Source: an uncultured Prevotellaceae bacterium
GTDB taxonomy: Bacteria; Bacteroidota; Bacteroidia; Bacteroidales; Bacteroidaceae
NCBI GenBank assembly: GCA_902784565.1
Contig: CACZVE010000012.1
Location: 1 to 64,000, forward strand
DNA: 64,000 nucleotides
Direction of reading: 5' to 3'
Of the stretch, positions 1-9,323 are shown piece by piece. The translations under genes were made by a program, and so were the position numbers. Every line of letters starts with the position of its first letter. Within the stretch, counting starts at the first letter, position 1. The notes beneath the pieces are model-generated. The model made no database searches. It saw only the letters and a list, made by a program, of their open reading frames with translations, and was not told the origin of the DNA.

Positions 1-1
1 T

Positions 2-121
2 CCCAACATGAAGGCCTTCGGTCTGCAGCAACTAGTGTTGCTCTACATCAACTGGAAGGATCGTGGCAACGACAACCTCGGCATGACCACCCGCGCCTTC
101 CAAGGAACACCGTTTAATTGA
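2..121 (+). CDS. C-terminal end of an unidentified protein (partial)
   Basis: An open frame enters from the left edge and gives 39 residues ending at TGA 119-121. The tail contains an aromatic stretch (LLYINWKDRGNDNLG) and ends in TPFN. I do not recognise the family from this piece. The stop overlaps the ATG of the next gene (TGATG), so the two are probably translationally coupled and in one operon. The start and most of the gene lie outside the window. Confidence 0.6.
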   Translation, partial: PNMKAFGLQQLVLLYINWKDRGNDNLGMTTRAFQGTPFN

Positions 122-1944
122 TGGACTACCGGCTGACGGACTTTTTGCCGACGACGAAGAAGGAGTTGGAACTGCGGGGATGGGATGAACTCGACGTCAT
201 CCTGTTCTCGGGTGATGCTTACGTGGATCACCCGTCGTTCGGCGCTGCCGTCATCGGACGAACATTAGAAGCGGCAGGATATAAGGTAGCCATCGTGCCA
301 CAGCCTGACTGGCACGGTGACTTCCGTGATTTCAAGAAACTCGGACGACCCCGACTCTTCTTCGGCGTAGCCCCGGGGTGTATGGACTCTATGGTGAACA
401 AATACACTGCCAACCGACGTCTGCGCTCCGAAGATGCCTACAGTCCGGACGGACGCCACGACATGCGTCCGGAATATCCCACCATCGTCTATACCAAAAT
501 CCTCAAACAACTCTTCCCCGATGTGCCAGTGGTACTGGGAGGTATCGAGGCTTCCATGCGCCGACTCACCCACTACGACTACTGGCAGGACTGTCTCCGG
601 AAATGTATCCTCTGCGACTCCGGTGCCGACATGATCACCTACGGCATGGGGGAGAAAACCACCCTCGAACTCGCCAGAAGACTGAGTGAGGGCGAGCGCA
701 TTCGCGATATCAGCAACATTCCCCAGACGGTCTATCTTGCCCGTAAGGAGGATATCCCAGGCGGCATCCGTGAAGACGATATCGTGCTGCACAGCCACGA
801 GGAATGTCTGCGCAACAAACGTGCCCAGGCGGAGAACTTCCGGTATATCGAGGAACAGTCGAACATGATGCATGCCCAACGACTGCTGCAGGCTGTCGAC
901 GGACGTTATATCATTGTGAATCCGCCCTACCCCCCGATGACTACCGAGGAACTCGATGCCTCGTTCGACCTGCCATACACCCGTCAGCCACATCCGAAAT
1001 ACAAGGGTAAACGCATCCCCGCCTTCGACATGATCAAACACAGTGTCAACATCCATCGGGGCTGTTTCGGCGGCTGTGCCTTCTGCACCATATCCGCCCA
1101 TCAGGGGAAGTTCATTACCTGCCGCTCCAAGGAGAGCATCCTGAAAGAGGTGAAGCAGGTCATCCAGATGCCCGACTTCAAAGGCTACCTCTCCGACCTC
1201 GGCGGACCCTCTGCCAATATGTACGGCATGGGTGGCCGAAACAAGAACGCCTGTGAGAAGTGTAAGCGGCCCTCGTGTATCCATCCGCAGATCTGTCCGA
1301 ACCTCGACACCAACCACAGCAAACTCCTCGACATCTACCATGCCGTCGATGCCCTGCCTGGTATCAAGAAGAGTTTTATCGGCAGTGGCGTACGCTACGA
1401 TCTCTTACTCTATCGCAGCAAGGATGAGGCAGCCAACAAGGCGGCACAGCAATACACCCGCGAACTCATCTGTCGTCATGTGTCAGGACGTCTGAAGGTG
1501 GCGCCTGAACATACCAGCGATCGGGTGCTGAAACTCATGCGTAAGCCTTCGTTCCAACAGTTCTATGAGTTCAAACGTCTCTTCGATCGCATCTGTCGCG
1601 AGGAACATCTCAACCAACAGCTCATCCCCTACTTCATCTCGTCGCACCCAGGGTGTCAGGAGGCGGATATGGCGGAACTCGCCATACTCACCAAACAACT
1701 CGACTTCCATCTGGAACAGGTGCAGGACTTCACCCCCACCCCCATGACCGTTGCCACCGAGACATGGTATACGGGTTTCGATCCCTACACCCTCCAACCC
1801 GTGTTCTCCGCCAAGTCGCCCCGTGAAAAACTCGCCCAACGACAGTATTTCTTCTGGTACAAACCCGAGGAACGCCGTCACATCGAACAGAGTCTGCGCC
1901 GCATCGGACGCCCCGACCTCATCAAAAAACTCTACCGCAAGTAA
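121..1944 (+). CDS. YgiQ family radical SAM protein
   Basis: A 607-residue protein with the full architecture of the YgiQ/UPF0313 radical SAM family. The 4Fe-4S motif CxxxCxxC is visible near residues 315-322 (HRGCFGGCAFC), inside the family's typical context. A second cysteine-rich stretch near residue 380 (ACEKCKRPSCIHPQICP) is also usual for YgiQ proteins and may hold another cluster. The substrate of the family is not established. The ATG at 121 is preferred over the in-frame TTG at 118 because it makes the compact TGATG overlap with the upstream gene. The protein should be cytoplasmic. Length is normal for the family. Confidence 0.93.
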   Translation: MDYRLTDFLPTTKKELELRGWDELDVILFSGDAYVDHPSFGAAVIGRTLEAAGYKVAIVPQPDWHGDFRDFKKLGRPRLFFGVAPGCMDSMVNKYTANRRLRSEDAYSPDGRHDMRPEYPTIVYTKILKQLFPDVPVVLGGIEASMRRLTHYDYWQDCLRKCILCDSGADMITYGMGEKTTLELARRLSEGERIRDISNIPQTVYLARKEDIPGGIREDDIVLHSHEECLRNKRAQAENFRYIEEQSNMMHAQRLLQAVDGRYIIVNPPYPPMTTEELDASFDLPYTRQPHPKYKGKRIPAFDMIKHSVNIHRGCFGGCAFCTISAHQGKFITCRSKESILKEVKQVIQMPDFKGYLSDLGGPSANMYGMGGRNKNACEKCKRPSCIHPQICPNLDTNHSKLLDIYHAVDALPGIKKSFIGSGVRYDLLLYRSKDEAANKAAQQYTRELICRHVSGRLKVAPEHTSDRVLKLMRKPSFQQFYEFKRLFDRICREEHLNQQLIPYFISSHPGCQEADMAELAILTKQLDFHLEQVQDFTPTPMTVATETWYTGFDPYTLQPVFSAKSPREKLAQRQYFFWYKPEERRHIEQSLRRIGRPDLIKKLYRK

Positions 1945-1960
1945 GTTTTCCCATCAAATA

Positions 1961-1992
1961 TTTGTCTGTTTGCGAAAAAATGCCTACCTTTG
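1961..1992 (+). promoter_or_regulatory. Bacteroidota-type promoter for tRNA-Arg
   Basis: A TTTG at 1961-1964 is followed after 20 bp by TACCTTTG at 1985-1992, matching the -33 and -7 consensus of the Bacteroidota primary sigma factor. It lies 25 bp before the tRNA. No other promoter is visible before the yhcH-type gene downstream. Confidence 0.75.
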
Positions 1993-2017
1993 CAGCCGCA
2001 AAACAAAAAGCAAGGTC

Positions 2018-2094
<77 letters not shown>

Positions 2095-2126
2095 AATGCC
2101 GCCGATATTCCCCCACACTTTACACG

Positions 2127-2582
2127 ATGATTTACGACAGTTTAAACCATTTAGAGTTATACAAGGGACTCTCTGAGGATATCTATGAGGGTCTGAAGTT
2201 CCTGCGTGGTGTTGATGCTGACATGCCTGAGGGTGTCTATCATATCAATCCGCGTGTAAAGGCCATTGTGTCGACGTATGACACGAAGCGACAGAATGAG
2301 AACGGCTACGAGGCACACCGGGCGAATATCGATATCCAGTATCTCATCAGCGGCTCAGAAAAGATTGCCTGTTTGCCTGTCGAGAAATTGGTTGAGACCA
2401 AGCCTTACACCGACGAGACAGATGCGGCCTTCTATTCTTCCGACATTGACATCCCGTCACAAGAGATGCTCTTAGGTGATGACTATTTCGCCATCTTCTT
2501 CCCCCAGGACGGCCACATGCCCCAATTGTGCATCGACACCCCCACCCCAGTAAAGAAGGTCGTGGTGAAGGTGCTTCTCTAA
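2127..2582 (+). CDS. YhcH/YjgK/YiaL family protein
   Basis: A 151-residue protein of the YhcH/YjgK/YiaL (DUF386) family, small cupin-fold cytoplasmic proteins often linked to sugar or sialic acid metabolism, also related to the small subunit of the evolved beta-galactosidase. Family features seen are the start MIYDSLNHLELY, the segment HRANIDIQYLISG, and a C-terminal metal-site-like stretch FFPQDGHMPQL with a conserved histidine. It starts 32 bp after tRNA-Arg with no clear promoter between, so it may share that transcript. No sugar genes are adjacent, so the physiological substrate cannot be read from context. Confidence 0.88.
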   Translation: MIYDSLNHLELYKGLSEDIYEGLKFLRGVDADMPEGVYHINPRVKAIVSTYDTKRQNENGYEAHRANIDIQYLISGSEKIACLPVEKLVETKPYTDETDAAFYSSDIDIPSQEMLLGDDYFAIFFPQDGHMPQLCIDTPTPVKKVVVKVLL

Positions 2583-2640
2583 AGAGTGTATAACAGAGGT
2601 ACAAAAAGAAAAGTTAAATACCACAAAAAACCGAGGTTGA

Positions 2641-2672
2641 TTTGGCGGATTCAATTATTTTATGTAACTTTG
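2641..2672 (+). promoter_or_regulatory. Promoter for STAS protein gene
   Basis: TTTG at 2641-2644, 20 bp spacing, and TAACTTTG at 2665-2672 form a consensus Bacteroidota promoter. The ATG is at 2698. Confidence 0.75.
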
Positions 2673-2697
2673 CCCGCAGAAATTAAGCAACGACACG

Positions 2698-3000
2698 ATG
2701 AAGACAATCATTGAAGATCAAAACGACCAAATGGTGGCCATCCTGGACGGACGGCTCGACACCGCCGTATCGGAAGAAGTAGAAACAGCACTGAAACCCC
2801 TGCTACACTGCACGGACAAGGATATCGTCATCGACTGCACGAAACTGGATTATATCTCGTCGAGCGGGCTGCGCATCTTCCTCAATATCCTGAAGAGCGC
2901 CAAGAAAAACGGCAGACCCGTCTATCTGAAAGGGATGAAGAACGATCTCCGTAACGTGATGGCCATGACGGGATTCCTACCCCTTTTCAAATTCCTGTAG
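2698..3000 (+). CDS. STAS domain protein (anti-sigma factor antagonist type)
   Basis: A 100-residue single-domain STAS protein resembling SpoIIAA/RsbV anti-anti-sigma factors. The segment DCTKLDYISSSGLRIF around residues 50-65 carries the serine that is phosphorylated by the partner anti-sigma kinase in the characterised members. No anti-sigma kinase or PP2C phosphatase is next to it, so partners must be elsewhere. It is transcribed alone from its own promoter and converges with the membrane protein gene at 3015. It is cytoplasmic. Whether it controls a sigma factor or another process cannot be read from the sequence. Confidence 0.85.
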   Translation: MKTIIEDQNDQMVAILDGRLDTAVSEEVETALKPLLHCTDKDIVIDCTKLDYISSSGLRIFLNILKSAKKNGRPVYLKGMKNDLRNVMAMTGFLPLFKFL

Positions 3001-3014
3001 TCTTCCCCGGTACC

Positions 3015-3626
3015 CTAAGAGAACACGAAGCGGAGGCTCTGGTAGAGCATGATGCAGAAGACGTAGAGTACCAACAGGGGAGCATACCTACGGATGCCAT
3101 AGGAAAGTACTTCGAGAACATCGGAGAGTGACTGCATGCGCCCTGACATCATGCCGAAGGTAATGCTGACCAAAGTGAGACCGAAGGCGACGATGGGGAT
3201 GATGCTACGGCTGAAGGGCGATGGGAAAAGAGAGCCTGACGCCGACAACAGAACGGCATGCGGCACGACGGTGAGCAGGAGGATGGCAGCGACATAGGCC
3301 ACCAACAACACCAGCGACACACGGAAAGCAGTACGGTCGCGATAAGACAGAATACGGGAACGGTCTTCGTGCCACAGCGAGGTCAGACCCGAACGCAGAA
3401 AAGCACCCACAGCCATCATCGACAGCAGGAGCCACGCCAACAAGGGCGAGGCCACCATGCGGGCGAAATCGCCCACAAACCAACGTACGCCCTCGCCGGA
3501 GAGCAGGGAGCGCACTCCTTCGACGCCTGCCGCGGAGAGGATCCACGAGAGGAGGATCAGGGCCAACTCGGCGATGAGGAGGGAAAAGAGAACCACCCCC
3601 AGTCCCCGTACAGATTCAGTCTTCAT
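3015..3626 (-). CDS. Polytopic membrane protein with AbgT-like segment
   Basis: A 203-residue hydrophobic protein with about five predicted membrane segments (near residues 10-32, 55-80, 102-122, 137-157 and 180-198). The stretch around residues 40-75 (RSLLSGEGVRWFVGDF then a hydrophobic run ending GAF) resembles the N-terminal part of AbgT-type transporters as I remember them, but the protein is far too short to be a full AbgT carrier. It overlaps the response regulator gene by 11 bp and is the last gene of the kdgK-eda-kinase-regulator operon. Function is unknown; it could be a transport accessory or a vestige. Confidence 0.6.
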   Translation of the reverse strand: MKTESVRGLGVVLFSLLIAELALILLSWILSAAGVEGVRSLLSGEGVRWFVGDFARMVASPLLAWLLLSMMAVGAFLRSGLTSLWHEDRSRILSYRDRTAFRVSLVLLVAYVAAILLLTVVPHAVLLSASGSLFPSPFSRSIIPIVAFGLTLVSITFGMMSGRMQSLSDVLEVLSYGIRRYAPLLVLYVFCIMLYQSLRFVFS

Positions 3627-4335
3627 CGGCTACGAGATTGTCGATATCGATGATGTGGAGTTGCAGGGCACGGACCACCAGACGGGTGGCGTTGACATTG
3701 CCCACAGCATCGGGGAACAACTTACGGATGAGGTCGTTCTGACGCTTCTCCAGACTCTTCACACCGAAGGGCATGCCCCGCAGACCGGTAATCTGTTCCT
3801 TGGTATAGCCGAGAGCCAGGTGACGGAGGAAACGCTCGTCATACTCGTCGATCTCGTAGTTGACAAGGGCCTCCTGCTTCGCCAGTTGTCCGCTGACGGC
3901 ATACTTGAAACGCTCCACAATCTTCTCGAGGATGGGTTCGTTGAACACAAGTGTCTTGCCTTCCATCACGGCATTCACATCGCCACGCGTCAACAGTTCA
4001 CCCGTCTTGAGGATGATACCGTCGGCACCGGCATCGAGCACATCCACCCAGAGTTTCTCATTCAGGATCTCACCCGTGAAGATGAGTACCTTGATGTCGG
4101 GATGCATCTCTTTCGTGCTGCGGCAGATCTCGACACCCACCGTGGTGGAACCGCCCAGACCCAGGTCGAGCAACAGGAGGTCAGGCTTCTGCTGCTTGAG
4201 GAGTTTCCAGTAGGCCGCCTCACAATCAGCCGTGCCAATCACTTCCGCCTCGGGGATGTCGTTGCGGATGATTCCTAACGTGCCTTTGAGTTCGAGGGGC
4301 ACATCCTCGACGATAATCACTTTGAAGTTCTGCAT
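3616..4335 (-). CDS. Response regulator with receiver and LuxR-like C-terminal domain
   Basis: A 239-residue response regulator. The receiver domain covers about residues 1-125, with acidic residues in IIVED, the phosphoacceptor aspartate in LLLLDLGL and the conserved lysine in IILKTGE. The C-terminal part (about 170-235) is a LuxR/GerE-like helix-turn-helix (HLALGYTKEQI, then SLEKRQNDLIRKLF). The start [11 protein letters not shown] at 4335 is chosen over an in-frame upstream ATG because the extra residues are not receiver-like. It overlaps the 3' end of the sensor kinase gene by 19 bp, so the two almost certainly form a two-component pair. It should bind DNA; targets are unknown, but the surrounding sugar-acid genes are candidates. 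Confidence 0.88.
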   Translation of the reverse strand: MQNFKVIIVEDVPLELKGTLGIIRNDIPEAEVIGTADCEAAYWKLLKQQKPDLLLLDLGLGGSTTVGVEICRSTKEMHPDIKVLIFTGEILNEKLWVDVLDAGADGIILKTGELLTRGDVNAVMEGKTLVFNEPILEKIVERFKYAVSGQLAKQEALVNYEIDEYDERFLRHLALGYTKEQITGLRGMPFGVKSLEKRQNDLIRKLFPDAVGNVNATRLVVRALQLHIIDIDNLVADED

Positions 4336-7300
4336 ACGTTCGGTAATATTATTCTGATGTTCGTTGTTCCGTTGTTGTTCTCTGCCCAGATACCACACAT
4401 CCGACGGTTGGTGGCCTCGCCATGATCACGTACGATCTGACGGCAGAGCAGATAGGGGATGTGTGACGAAGAGGTGGGATTGAAGAGGTTCTGCGCTTCC
4501 TCGTCGGTGAGGTGAAGTTGCGGCATGGGTACGATGACCTCCACATACTTGTCATCCTTGGGCGTAATCTGCCACTCTGCCCCACCCTGCTTGCGCAGGA
4601 TATCGGCAAGGTAGGCAATCAGGTTCTTGTCGCCCAGGATACCATTGTCGAGCGGTTTGACATGCAGGTGTACGCCCTCTATCTGGTGCATAGCCTGCTG
4701 CGAGAGGATGCCATAGAGGTCGCGGTAGTAGTCGACCACCTCGGAGAGCGACGACATGTCGCCCTGATCCAACAGTTGCTGGATACGCGAGGGATAGTAC
4801 ATCGTCTCGTGCTTCAGGGTGGAGAGGCAGTTGTCGAGCACCGCATTCGCCACGTGGAGGTTGTTGTTCTCCAATTCCGCCCGCCGTAACTCATCGTCGG
4901 CCATCTCCAGACTCGACTGCTGCTCACGCTCCACAAAGAACCGTTCGTAGAGACGGTGACGATAGTAAAGCAGATAGTAGGCCGGCAGGATGGCCAGGAG
5001 TACCAGCACAAGCAGGATGATGCCGATGCGCTTGTTGCTCTGCGACTGTTGCATGGTACGACAGTAGTCGGCCAACGTATTGTCGGCAGACATCTCCTTA
5101 TAGAGTTGCGTGTAAATCTTGTTATTATAGGAATAGGTCTGCCACTGGTGCAAGGCCAGGGCGGCCACGGCACTCTCATTACGCATGTCGAGAATGACGT
5201 TGTAGTTGACATCTAACGAGTCGTGGAACCACTGTATCTCGGGAGCCACCAACGAGGGGTTACCCAACTGCAGCAACAGGAGATCGCCATTAGGATAAAG
5301 GTGTCTGTAGTAACTGTTGAGATAATAACGGCATGAGTCGGCAAACTGTAGGGTGCGCTCGTAGGTGCCGTTGATATTGGAGAAATAGGCAGAATCGGCA
5401 AAGACACTAGCGCGACTCAGGTCGTCGGCAGGCTGGGCAGAAGAAGTGAAAAGTGAAAAGTGAAAAGTGAAAAGTAAGAGCAGGGTGCGGAGGAGACCTT
5501 TGGGCAGACGGAAGAAGAAGCGCGAGCCTTTGCCCTGTTCGCTCTCTGCCGCAATGGAACAGACGGAGAATATCTGTGATATCTTACGGTATTTCTCGAT
5601 GATACCCTTGCAGTTCAACAGACCGAAGCCGTGACCTCCCGTACCCGTGTCGCGGATGGGTTTGGGATCGAAGAGATGCTGTAACTGTTCCTCGGTCATG
5701 CCTTCACCCGTATCCTTGACGGAGATCTCCACATAGTCGGCAGTCTCCTGCGCCGACAAGGATACCTGTCCTCCTTCTGGTGTGAATTTACGAGCATTAT
5801 CGGCCAGCGTGTTGAGCATGAAGAGCGTCAGCACACGGTCGGCCTTCACCAGAGCCTCCGTAGGTTCCACCTCCAGTCCGATGCCCTTCATCCCAAAACT
5901 CTTCCGACCCTTCGCCACCATGTCGAAGAGGGGCTGCAGGGGGAAGGTCTCTATCTTCAGGTTCAGTTCACCCTGACGCAGTTGGATCCAGTGGGTCAGG
6001 ATGTCGTTATAGTCGTTGATCTGACTGGTCAATTCCCGGATATAACCCTCGTCACGGCCCTTGTGTACGCAGTAGATGATACGGTCGATGAAGGGGGTGA
6101 TGCTATTGACGAGGGAGACCTTGGCCCGCTGCTCGAGGTTACGTCGTTCGTTGTTCTCCACACGGAGCCGTTCCATCGCCACATCATCCTGACGCTGCTC
6201 CAAGATCTCGTCGAGTTGGTTGTACTTCTTCTGTTTTTTGTTCAGATGGTTGAAGAGCCACAATGAGAAGAGCAAGAGCACGATGGCAATGCCGACAGCA
6301 ATGAGCATCCAGTTGAGTTGGGTGGCGGTGGCCTCCAACTGACTGGCACGAGCCTCCAACTGACGATCCTGTCGGGTGTCGGTCATCAGGTCGATGTAGA
6401 CATTACGGTTCATGTCGCTCTGCGACTTGTCGTCCATCGCGGAATAAGCCACACTCAACTGTTCACGGATACTCGCCACCAGGTCGGGAGCCTGATTGAT
6501 AATGGTATCGGAGAGCGCCTGTTCCAGATTGAAGAGCGTCGACGGGTAGTCGCCGATCTGTCGGAAACAGGAAGCCAGCGTACGATAGGCACCTGCTATC
6601 TGGTAGACATCGCCATACTCCATGAAAAGGGAAAGGGCACTCTCGGCCAACCAGCCGGAGAGCATCTCCTCCTCCACCCCCTCGGGGTTGATGAATTTCA
6701 TGGCGGGGAGGTTATCGGCGATGAGTTGTCGACGGTAGTCTTCGTCCATCAGGTGTTCTGACAGGGCCTCCAACGCCTGGGCGGCAAAGTAAGGCATGTC
6801 TGCCCGACGGGCCGTCAGGAAACAACGCATGAGGGCATCGAACTCCTGTTGGTTGATGTCTTGCTGGGTGCCCTCGGTGATGATGCCGCCCGCACCGATG
6901 TTATAGAGGTAGTTCAGATACTGGGCGGTGTCGCGCTGTATCTCATTGGGGTCTATCTGTTCCAAAGCCTGGATGGACTGTCGCTCCAGACCTACGTAAT
7001 AATAATAGGTGGAGTTGACGATGGCATATTCCGTCTCAGCATAGCGCAAGACACCCAGATCGCGTTCGGACAACAGGTCGCGTTCTTCGTTGATGCGACG
7101 CAGGGCACCATCGGCCAACTCACGGTATTCATAGAACGCACGGTTGTTGGAACGACGTTGACAGAGACGCATCTGCTGCACATACGACACAAGGCGTTGT
7201 GCTTGATTATCAGTGATTTCCGGAATATTACTCAAGCGTTTCTCCGCCTCGTCATACTGCATCCGAACGATGTTGACAAAGGCCAGATGATTCAAGGCCT

Positions 7301-7484
7301 CTGCCCTGCCCTTGTCGTAATGTACGGAACGGTCGTAGGCCTGCTGGGCATAATGCTCCGTGGAGTCGAGGTTACGATAATGATAGGCATACGACAGACT
7401 ATTCAGCCTGTCCACATCCTGTTTGTCAGGCTGTGAACAGGCTGAGAAAAGAAGTGTAATCAGTATGATGGATACGAGCCTCAT
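4317..7484 (-). CDS. Lipoprotein-anchored TPR sensor histidine kinase with a second kinase-like half (DUF5112/DUF5113 type)
   Basis: A 1055-residue protein. The start at 7484 forms an ATGA overlap with eda and gives a lipoprotein signal with the lipid cysteine at residue 16 (TLLFSAC). A TPR-like helical sensor region follows, with a membrane segment near residues 390-412. A kinase core ends near 655: N box [11 protein letters not shown]1 DTGEGM and G2 GGHGFGLLN are present, but the usual histidine of the dimerisation helix is absent (it reads [13 protein letters not shown]). A second half begins with a hydrophobic segment at 660-680. It has another membrane span and an H-box-like [11 protein letters not shown], but only a degenerate ATPase region. 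From family memory this matches Bacteroidota DUF5112/DUF5113 sensors. A heptamer repeat array sits at the seam. Confidence 0.82.
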   Translation of the reverse strand: MRLVSIILITLLFSACSQPDKQDVDRLNSLSYAYHYRNLDSTEHYAQQAYDRSVHYDKGRAEALNHLAFVNIVRMQYDEAEKRLSNIPEITDNQAQRLVSYVQQMRLCQRRSNNRAFYEYRELADGALRRINEERDLLSERDLGVLRYAETEYAIVNSTYYYYVGLERQSIQALEQIDPNEIQRDTAQYLNYLYNIGAGGIITEGTQQDINQQEFDALMRCFLTARRADMPYFAAQALEALSEHLMDEDYRRQLIADNLPAMKFINPEGVEEEMLSGWLAESALSLFMEYGDVYQIAGAYRTLASCFRQIGDYPSTLFNLEQALSDTIINQAPDLVASIREQLSVAYSAMDDKSQSDMNRNVYIDLMTDTRQDRQLEARASQLEATATQLNWMLIAVGIAIVLLLFSLWLFNHLNKKQKKYNQLDEILEQRQDDVAMERLRVENNERRNLEQRAKVSLVNSITPFIDRIIYCVHKGRDEGYIRELTSQINDYNDILTHWIQLRQGELNLKIETFPLQPLFDMVAKGRKSFGMKGIGLEVEPTEALVKADRVLTLFMLNTLADNARKFTPEGGQVSLSAQETADYVEISVKDTGEGMTEEQLQHLFDPKPIRDTGTGGHGFGLLNCKGIIEKYRKISQIFSVCSIAAESEQGKGSRFFFRLPKGLLRTLLLLFTFHFSLFTSSAQPADDLSRASVFADSAYFSNINGTYERTLQFADSCRYYLNSYYRHLYPNGDLLLLQLGNPSLVAPEIQWFHDSLDVNYNVILDMRNESAVAALALHQWQTYSYNNKIYTQLYKEMSADNTLADYCRTMQQSQSNKRIGIILLVLVLLAILPAYYLLYYRHRLYERFFVEREQQSSLEMADDELRRAELENNNLHVANAVLDNCLSTLKHETMYYPSRIQQLLDQGDMSSLSEVVDYYRDLYGILSQQAMHQIEGVHLHVKPLDNGILGDKNLIAYLADILRKQGGAEWQITPKDDKYVEVIVPMPQLHLTDEEAQNLFNPTSSSHIPYLLCRQIVRDHGEATNRRMCGIWAENNNGTTNIRIILPNVCRTSK
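5444..5478. repeat. Heptamer array 1 (five units) inside the sensor kinase gene
   Basis: Four perfect copies of AAGTGAA followed by AAGTAAG. On the coding strand it encodes the hydrophobic stretch [11 protein letters not shown] at residues 669-680. The array lies exactly between the two kinase-like halves of the protein. It belongs to the same class as the arrays at 34336, 39785, 42083, 53102, 59321 and 60231. Confidence 0.9.
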
Positions 7485-8149
7485 GCACGTGCCTTGGCGA
7501 TATAGCCGAGAGCCTCGCGGCACTTGTCAGTGACATACTGCCAGTCGCCGGCCTTGACCTTATCCGAGGGGAAGAGTTTGGAACCCATACCCACACAGTA
7601 GACACCGGCCTTGAACCAGTTGGTCAGGTTTTCTTCATCGGGAGAGACACCGCCAGTAACCATGATCTTCGACCAGGGCATCGGTGCCTTCAGACCTTTG
7701 ACCATGTTCGGTCCCACCACGTCGCCGGGGAAGACTTTCGTCAGGTCACAACCCAACTCCTGGGCCTTACCAATCTCACTGACGGTCATACAACCCGGGC
7801 AGTAAGGCACCAAACGACGGTTACAGACAGGGGCGATATCGGGATTGAACAACGGTCCCACCACAAAATTCGCACCCAACTGGAGATACATTGCGGCTGT
7901 AGGGGCATCGACGACAGAGCCAATGCCTAATGCCAACTCTGGACATTCCTTGTCGGCCCATTTCACCAGTTCGCCGAACACCTCTTGGGCGAAATCGCCA
8001 CGATTGGTAAACTCAAAGGCACGAACACCACCCTCGTAGCAGGCCTTCACGACCTGCTTACAGGTTTCTAAATCCTTATGGTAGAAGACGGGCACCATAC
8101 CGGTGTCGCCAATCTTCTTCATCACTGCGATTTTATCAAACTTTGCCAT
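7481..8149 (-). CDS. eda: 2-keto-3-deoxy-6-phosphogluconate aldolase
   Basis: A 222-residue class I aldolase that splits KDPG into pyruvate and glyceraldehyde-3-phosphate, the last Entner-Doudoroff step, also used for hexuronate breakdown. Family signatures include the segment FEFTNRGD, the VVGPLFNPD strand and the Schiff-base lysine in LTKVFPGD near residue 145. The in-frame upstream extension to 8233 is rejected because it runs into the kdgK coding end and is not aldolase-like. It follows kdgK by 4 bp, and its TGA overlaps the ATG of the sensor kinase, so sugar-acid catabolism and a signalling protein are translationally coupled. The enzyme is cytoplasmic and normal in length. Confidence 0.95.
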   Translation of the reverse strand: MAKFDKIAVMKKIGDTGMVPVFYHKDLETCKQVVKACYEGGVRAFEFTNRGDFAQEVFGELVKWADKECPELALGIGSVVDAPTAAMYLQLGANFVVGPLFNPDIAPVCNRRLVPYCPGCMTVSEIGKAQELGCDLTKVFPGDVVGPNMVKGLKAPMPWSKIMVTGGVSPDEENLTNWFKAGVYCVGMGSKLFPSDKVKAGDWQYVTDKCREALGYIAKARA

Positions 8150-8153
8150 ATCA

Positions 8154-9176
8154 TTATCTCTGTACGCGACCGCTGGCGTTACCGCCGGCAAGAGCCTCCA
8201 CTTCCTCAATACTAACCTGGTTGAAGTCACCATTGATGGTGTGCTTCAGGGCTGATGCAGCCACAGCGAACTCCAAAGCCTCGCCCTGAGTCTGCTTCGT
8301 CAGCAGACCATGAATCAGACCACCGGAGAAAGAGTCGCCACCACCCACACGGTCGATGATGGGATTGATCTCGTAACGCTTCGACTGATAGAACTCCTTA
8401 CCATCATAGATAAGAGCCTTCCAGCCATTAAACGTGGCGCTGTAACTCTCGCGGAGTGTAGAGACGACATACTTGAAACCGAACTCCTGCATCATCTGCT
8501 TGAAGATGCCCTCGTAGCCGGCAGCATCGGTCTTACCTCCCTCCACGTCGGCATCGGGCTTGAAACCGAGACAGAGTTCGGCATCCTCCTCATTACCGAT
8601 ACAGACATCGACATACTGCATCAACGGACGCATGATGGAGATGGCCTTCTCGCTGGTCCAGAGTTTCTTACGGAAGTTCAGGTCGACACTGACGGTCACG
8701 CCATGACGCTTTGCAGCCTCACAGGCCAATTTCGTCAGTTCTGCAGCCTTGTCGCTGATGGCAGGGGTGATACCGCTCCAGTGGAACCACGCAGCCCCCT
8801 CCATGATTTGATCGAAATCGAAATCGGCAGACGTAGCCTCTGCAATTGCAGAATGTGCACGGTCGTAAATCACCTTCGAAGGACGCATGGAGGCACCCGT
8901 CTCAGCATAATAGAGTCCGATACGGTCACCACCACGGGTGATATAGTCTGTCTTCACACCAAAGCGACGCAGCGCATTCACGGCAATCTGACCGATCTCA
9001 TGCTTCGGCAGTTTGGTGACATAATAAGCCTCATGACCATAGTTGGCCAATGAGACTGCCACGTTGGCCTCACCGCCACCGGGGATGATACGGAATGATT
9101 CACTCTGGATGAAACGGTCGTTTCCTTGCGGAGACAGGCGGAGCATAATCTCGCCCAATGTTACAATTTTAGCCAT
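8154..9176 (-). CDS. kdgK: 2-keto-3-deoxygluconate kinase (PfkB family)
   Basis: A 340-residue ribokinase/PfkB-family kinase. The N-terminal [12 protein letters not shown] motif and the C-terminal GGGDSFSGG motif near residue 280, which carries the catalytic aspartate, are both intact. With eda directly downstream the substrate is most probably 2-keto-3-deoxygluconate, giving KDPG. It is the first gene of the kdgK-eda-kinase-regulator-membrane protein operon and is transcribed from a consensus promoter at 9219-9250. It is divergent from a LacI-type regulator. A related sugar kinase specificity cannot be excluded from sequence alone, but the context is strong. Confidence 0.93.
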   Translation of the reverse strand: MAKIVTLGEIMLRLSPQGNDRFIQSESFRIIPGGGEANVAVSLANYGHEAYYVTKLPKHEIGQIAVNALRRFGVKTDYITRGGDRIGLYYAETGASMRPSKVIYDRAHSAIAEATSADFDFDQIMEGAAWFHWSGITPAISDKAAELTKLACEAAKRHGVTVSVDLNFRKKLWTSEKAISIMRPLMQYVDVCIGNEEDAELCLGFKPDADVEGGKTDAAGYEGIFKQMMQEFGFKYVVSTLRESYSATFNGWKALIYDGKEFYQSKRYEINPIIDRVGGGDSFSGGLIHGLLTKQTQGEALEFAVAASALKHTINGDFNQVSIEEVEALAGGNASGRVQR

Positions 9177-9218
9177 TGTTTCTTATTATTTTGATTAATC
9201 ATTATTTCATTTGCGCTA

Positions 9219-9250
9219 CAAAGGTACACTTTTTGTTCGAAACCACCAAA
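9219..9250 (-). promoter_or_regulatory. Promoter for the kdgK-eda operon
   Basis: Read on the minus strand: TTTG at 9250-9247, 20 bp spacing, TACCTTTG at 9226-9219. The -33 region is part of an inverted repeat shared with the divergent lacI-type gene. Confidence 0.75.
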
Positions 9251-9274
9251 TAATACATCATGAAATTTGGTGGT
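9242..9274. promoter_or_regulatory. Inverted repeat between kdgK and the LacI-type regulator (candidate operator)
   Basis: ACCACCAAA at 9242-9250 and TTTGGTGGT at 9266-9274 form 9-bp arms around 15 bp. Each arm contains the -33 TTTG of one divergent promoter. It may be a LacI-family operator, or two copies of an extended -33 element (TTTGGTGG also occurs before nth at 53627). Confidence 0.5.
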
Positions 9275-9297
9275 ATGAAAAAAAAGGCGTACCTTTG
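9266..9297 (+). promoter_or_regulatory. Promoter for the lacI-type regulator / uxaA operon
   Basis: TTTG at 9266-9269, 20 bp, TACCTTTG at 9290-9297. The ATG is 26 bp downstream at 9324. Confidence 0.75.
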
Positions 9298-9323
9298 CAC
9301 ACGGCAACATAAATTCATCAATC

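Noticed and set aside
265-1341. Long open frame (358 residues) antisense to the YgiQ gene
   Set aside because: It is the shadow of a strongly conserved radical SAM gene and has no family features.
4317-5460. Second half of the sensor kinase as a separate gene starting at the internal signal-like segment
   Set aside because: There is no stop codon between the halves and no clear start codon with promoter at the seam; one continuous gene is the simpler reading.
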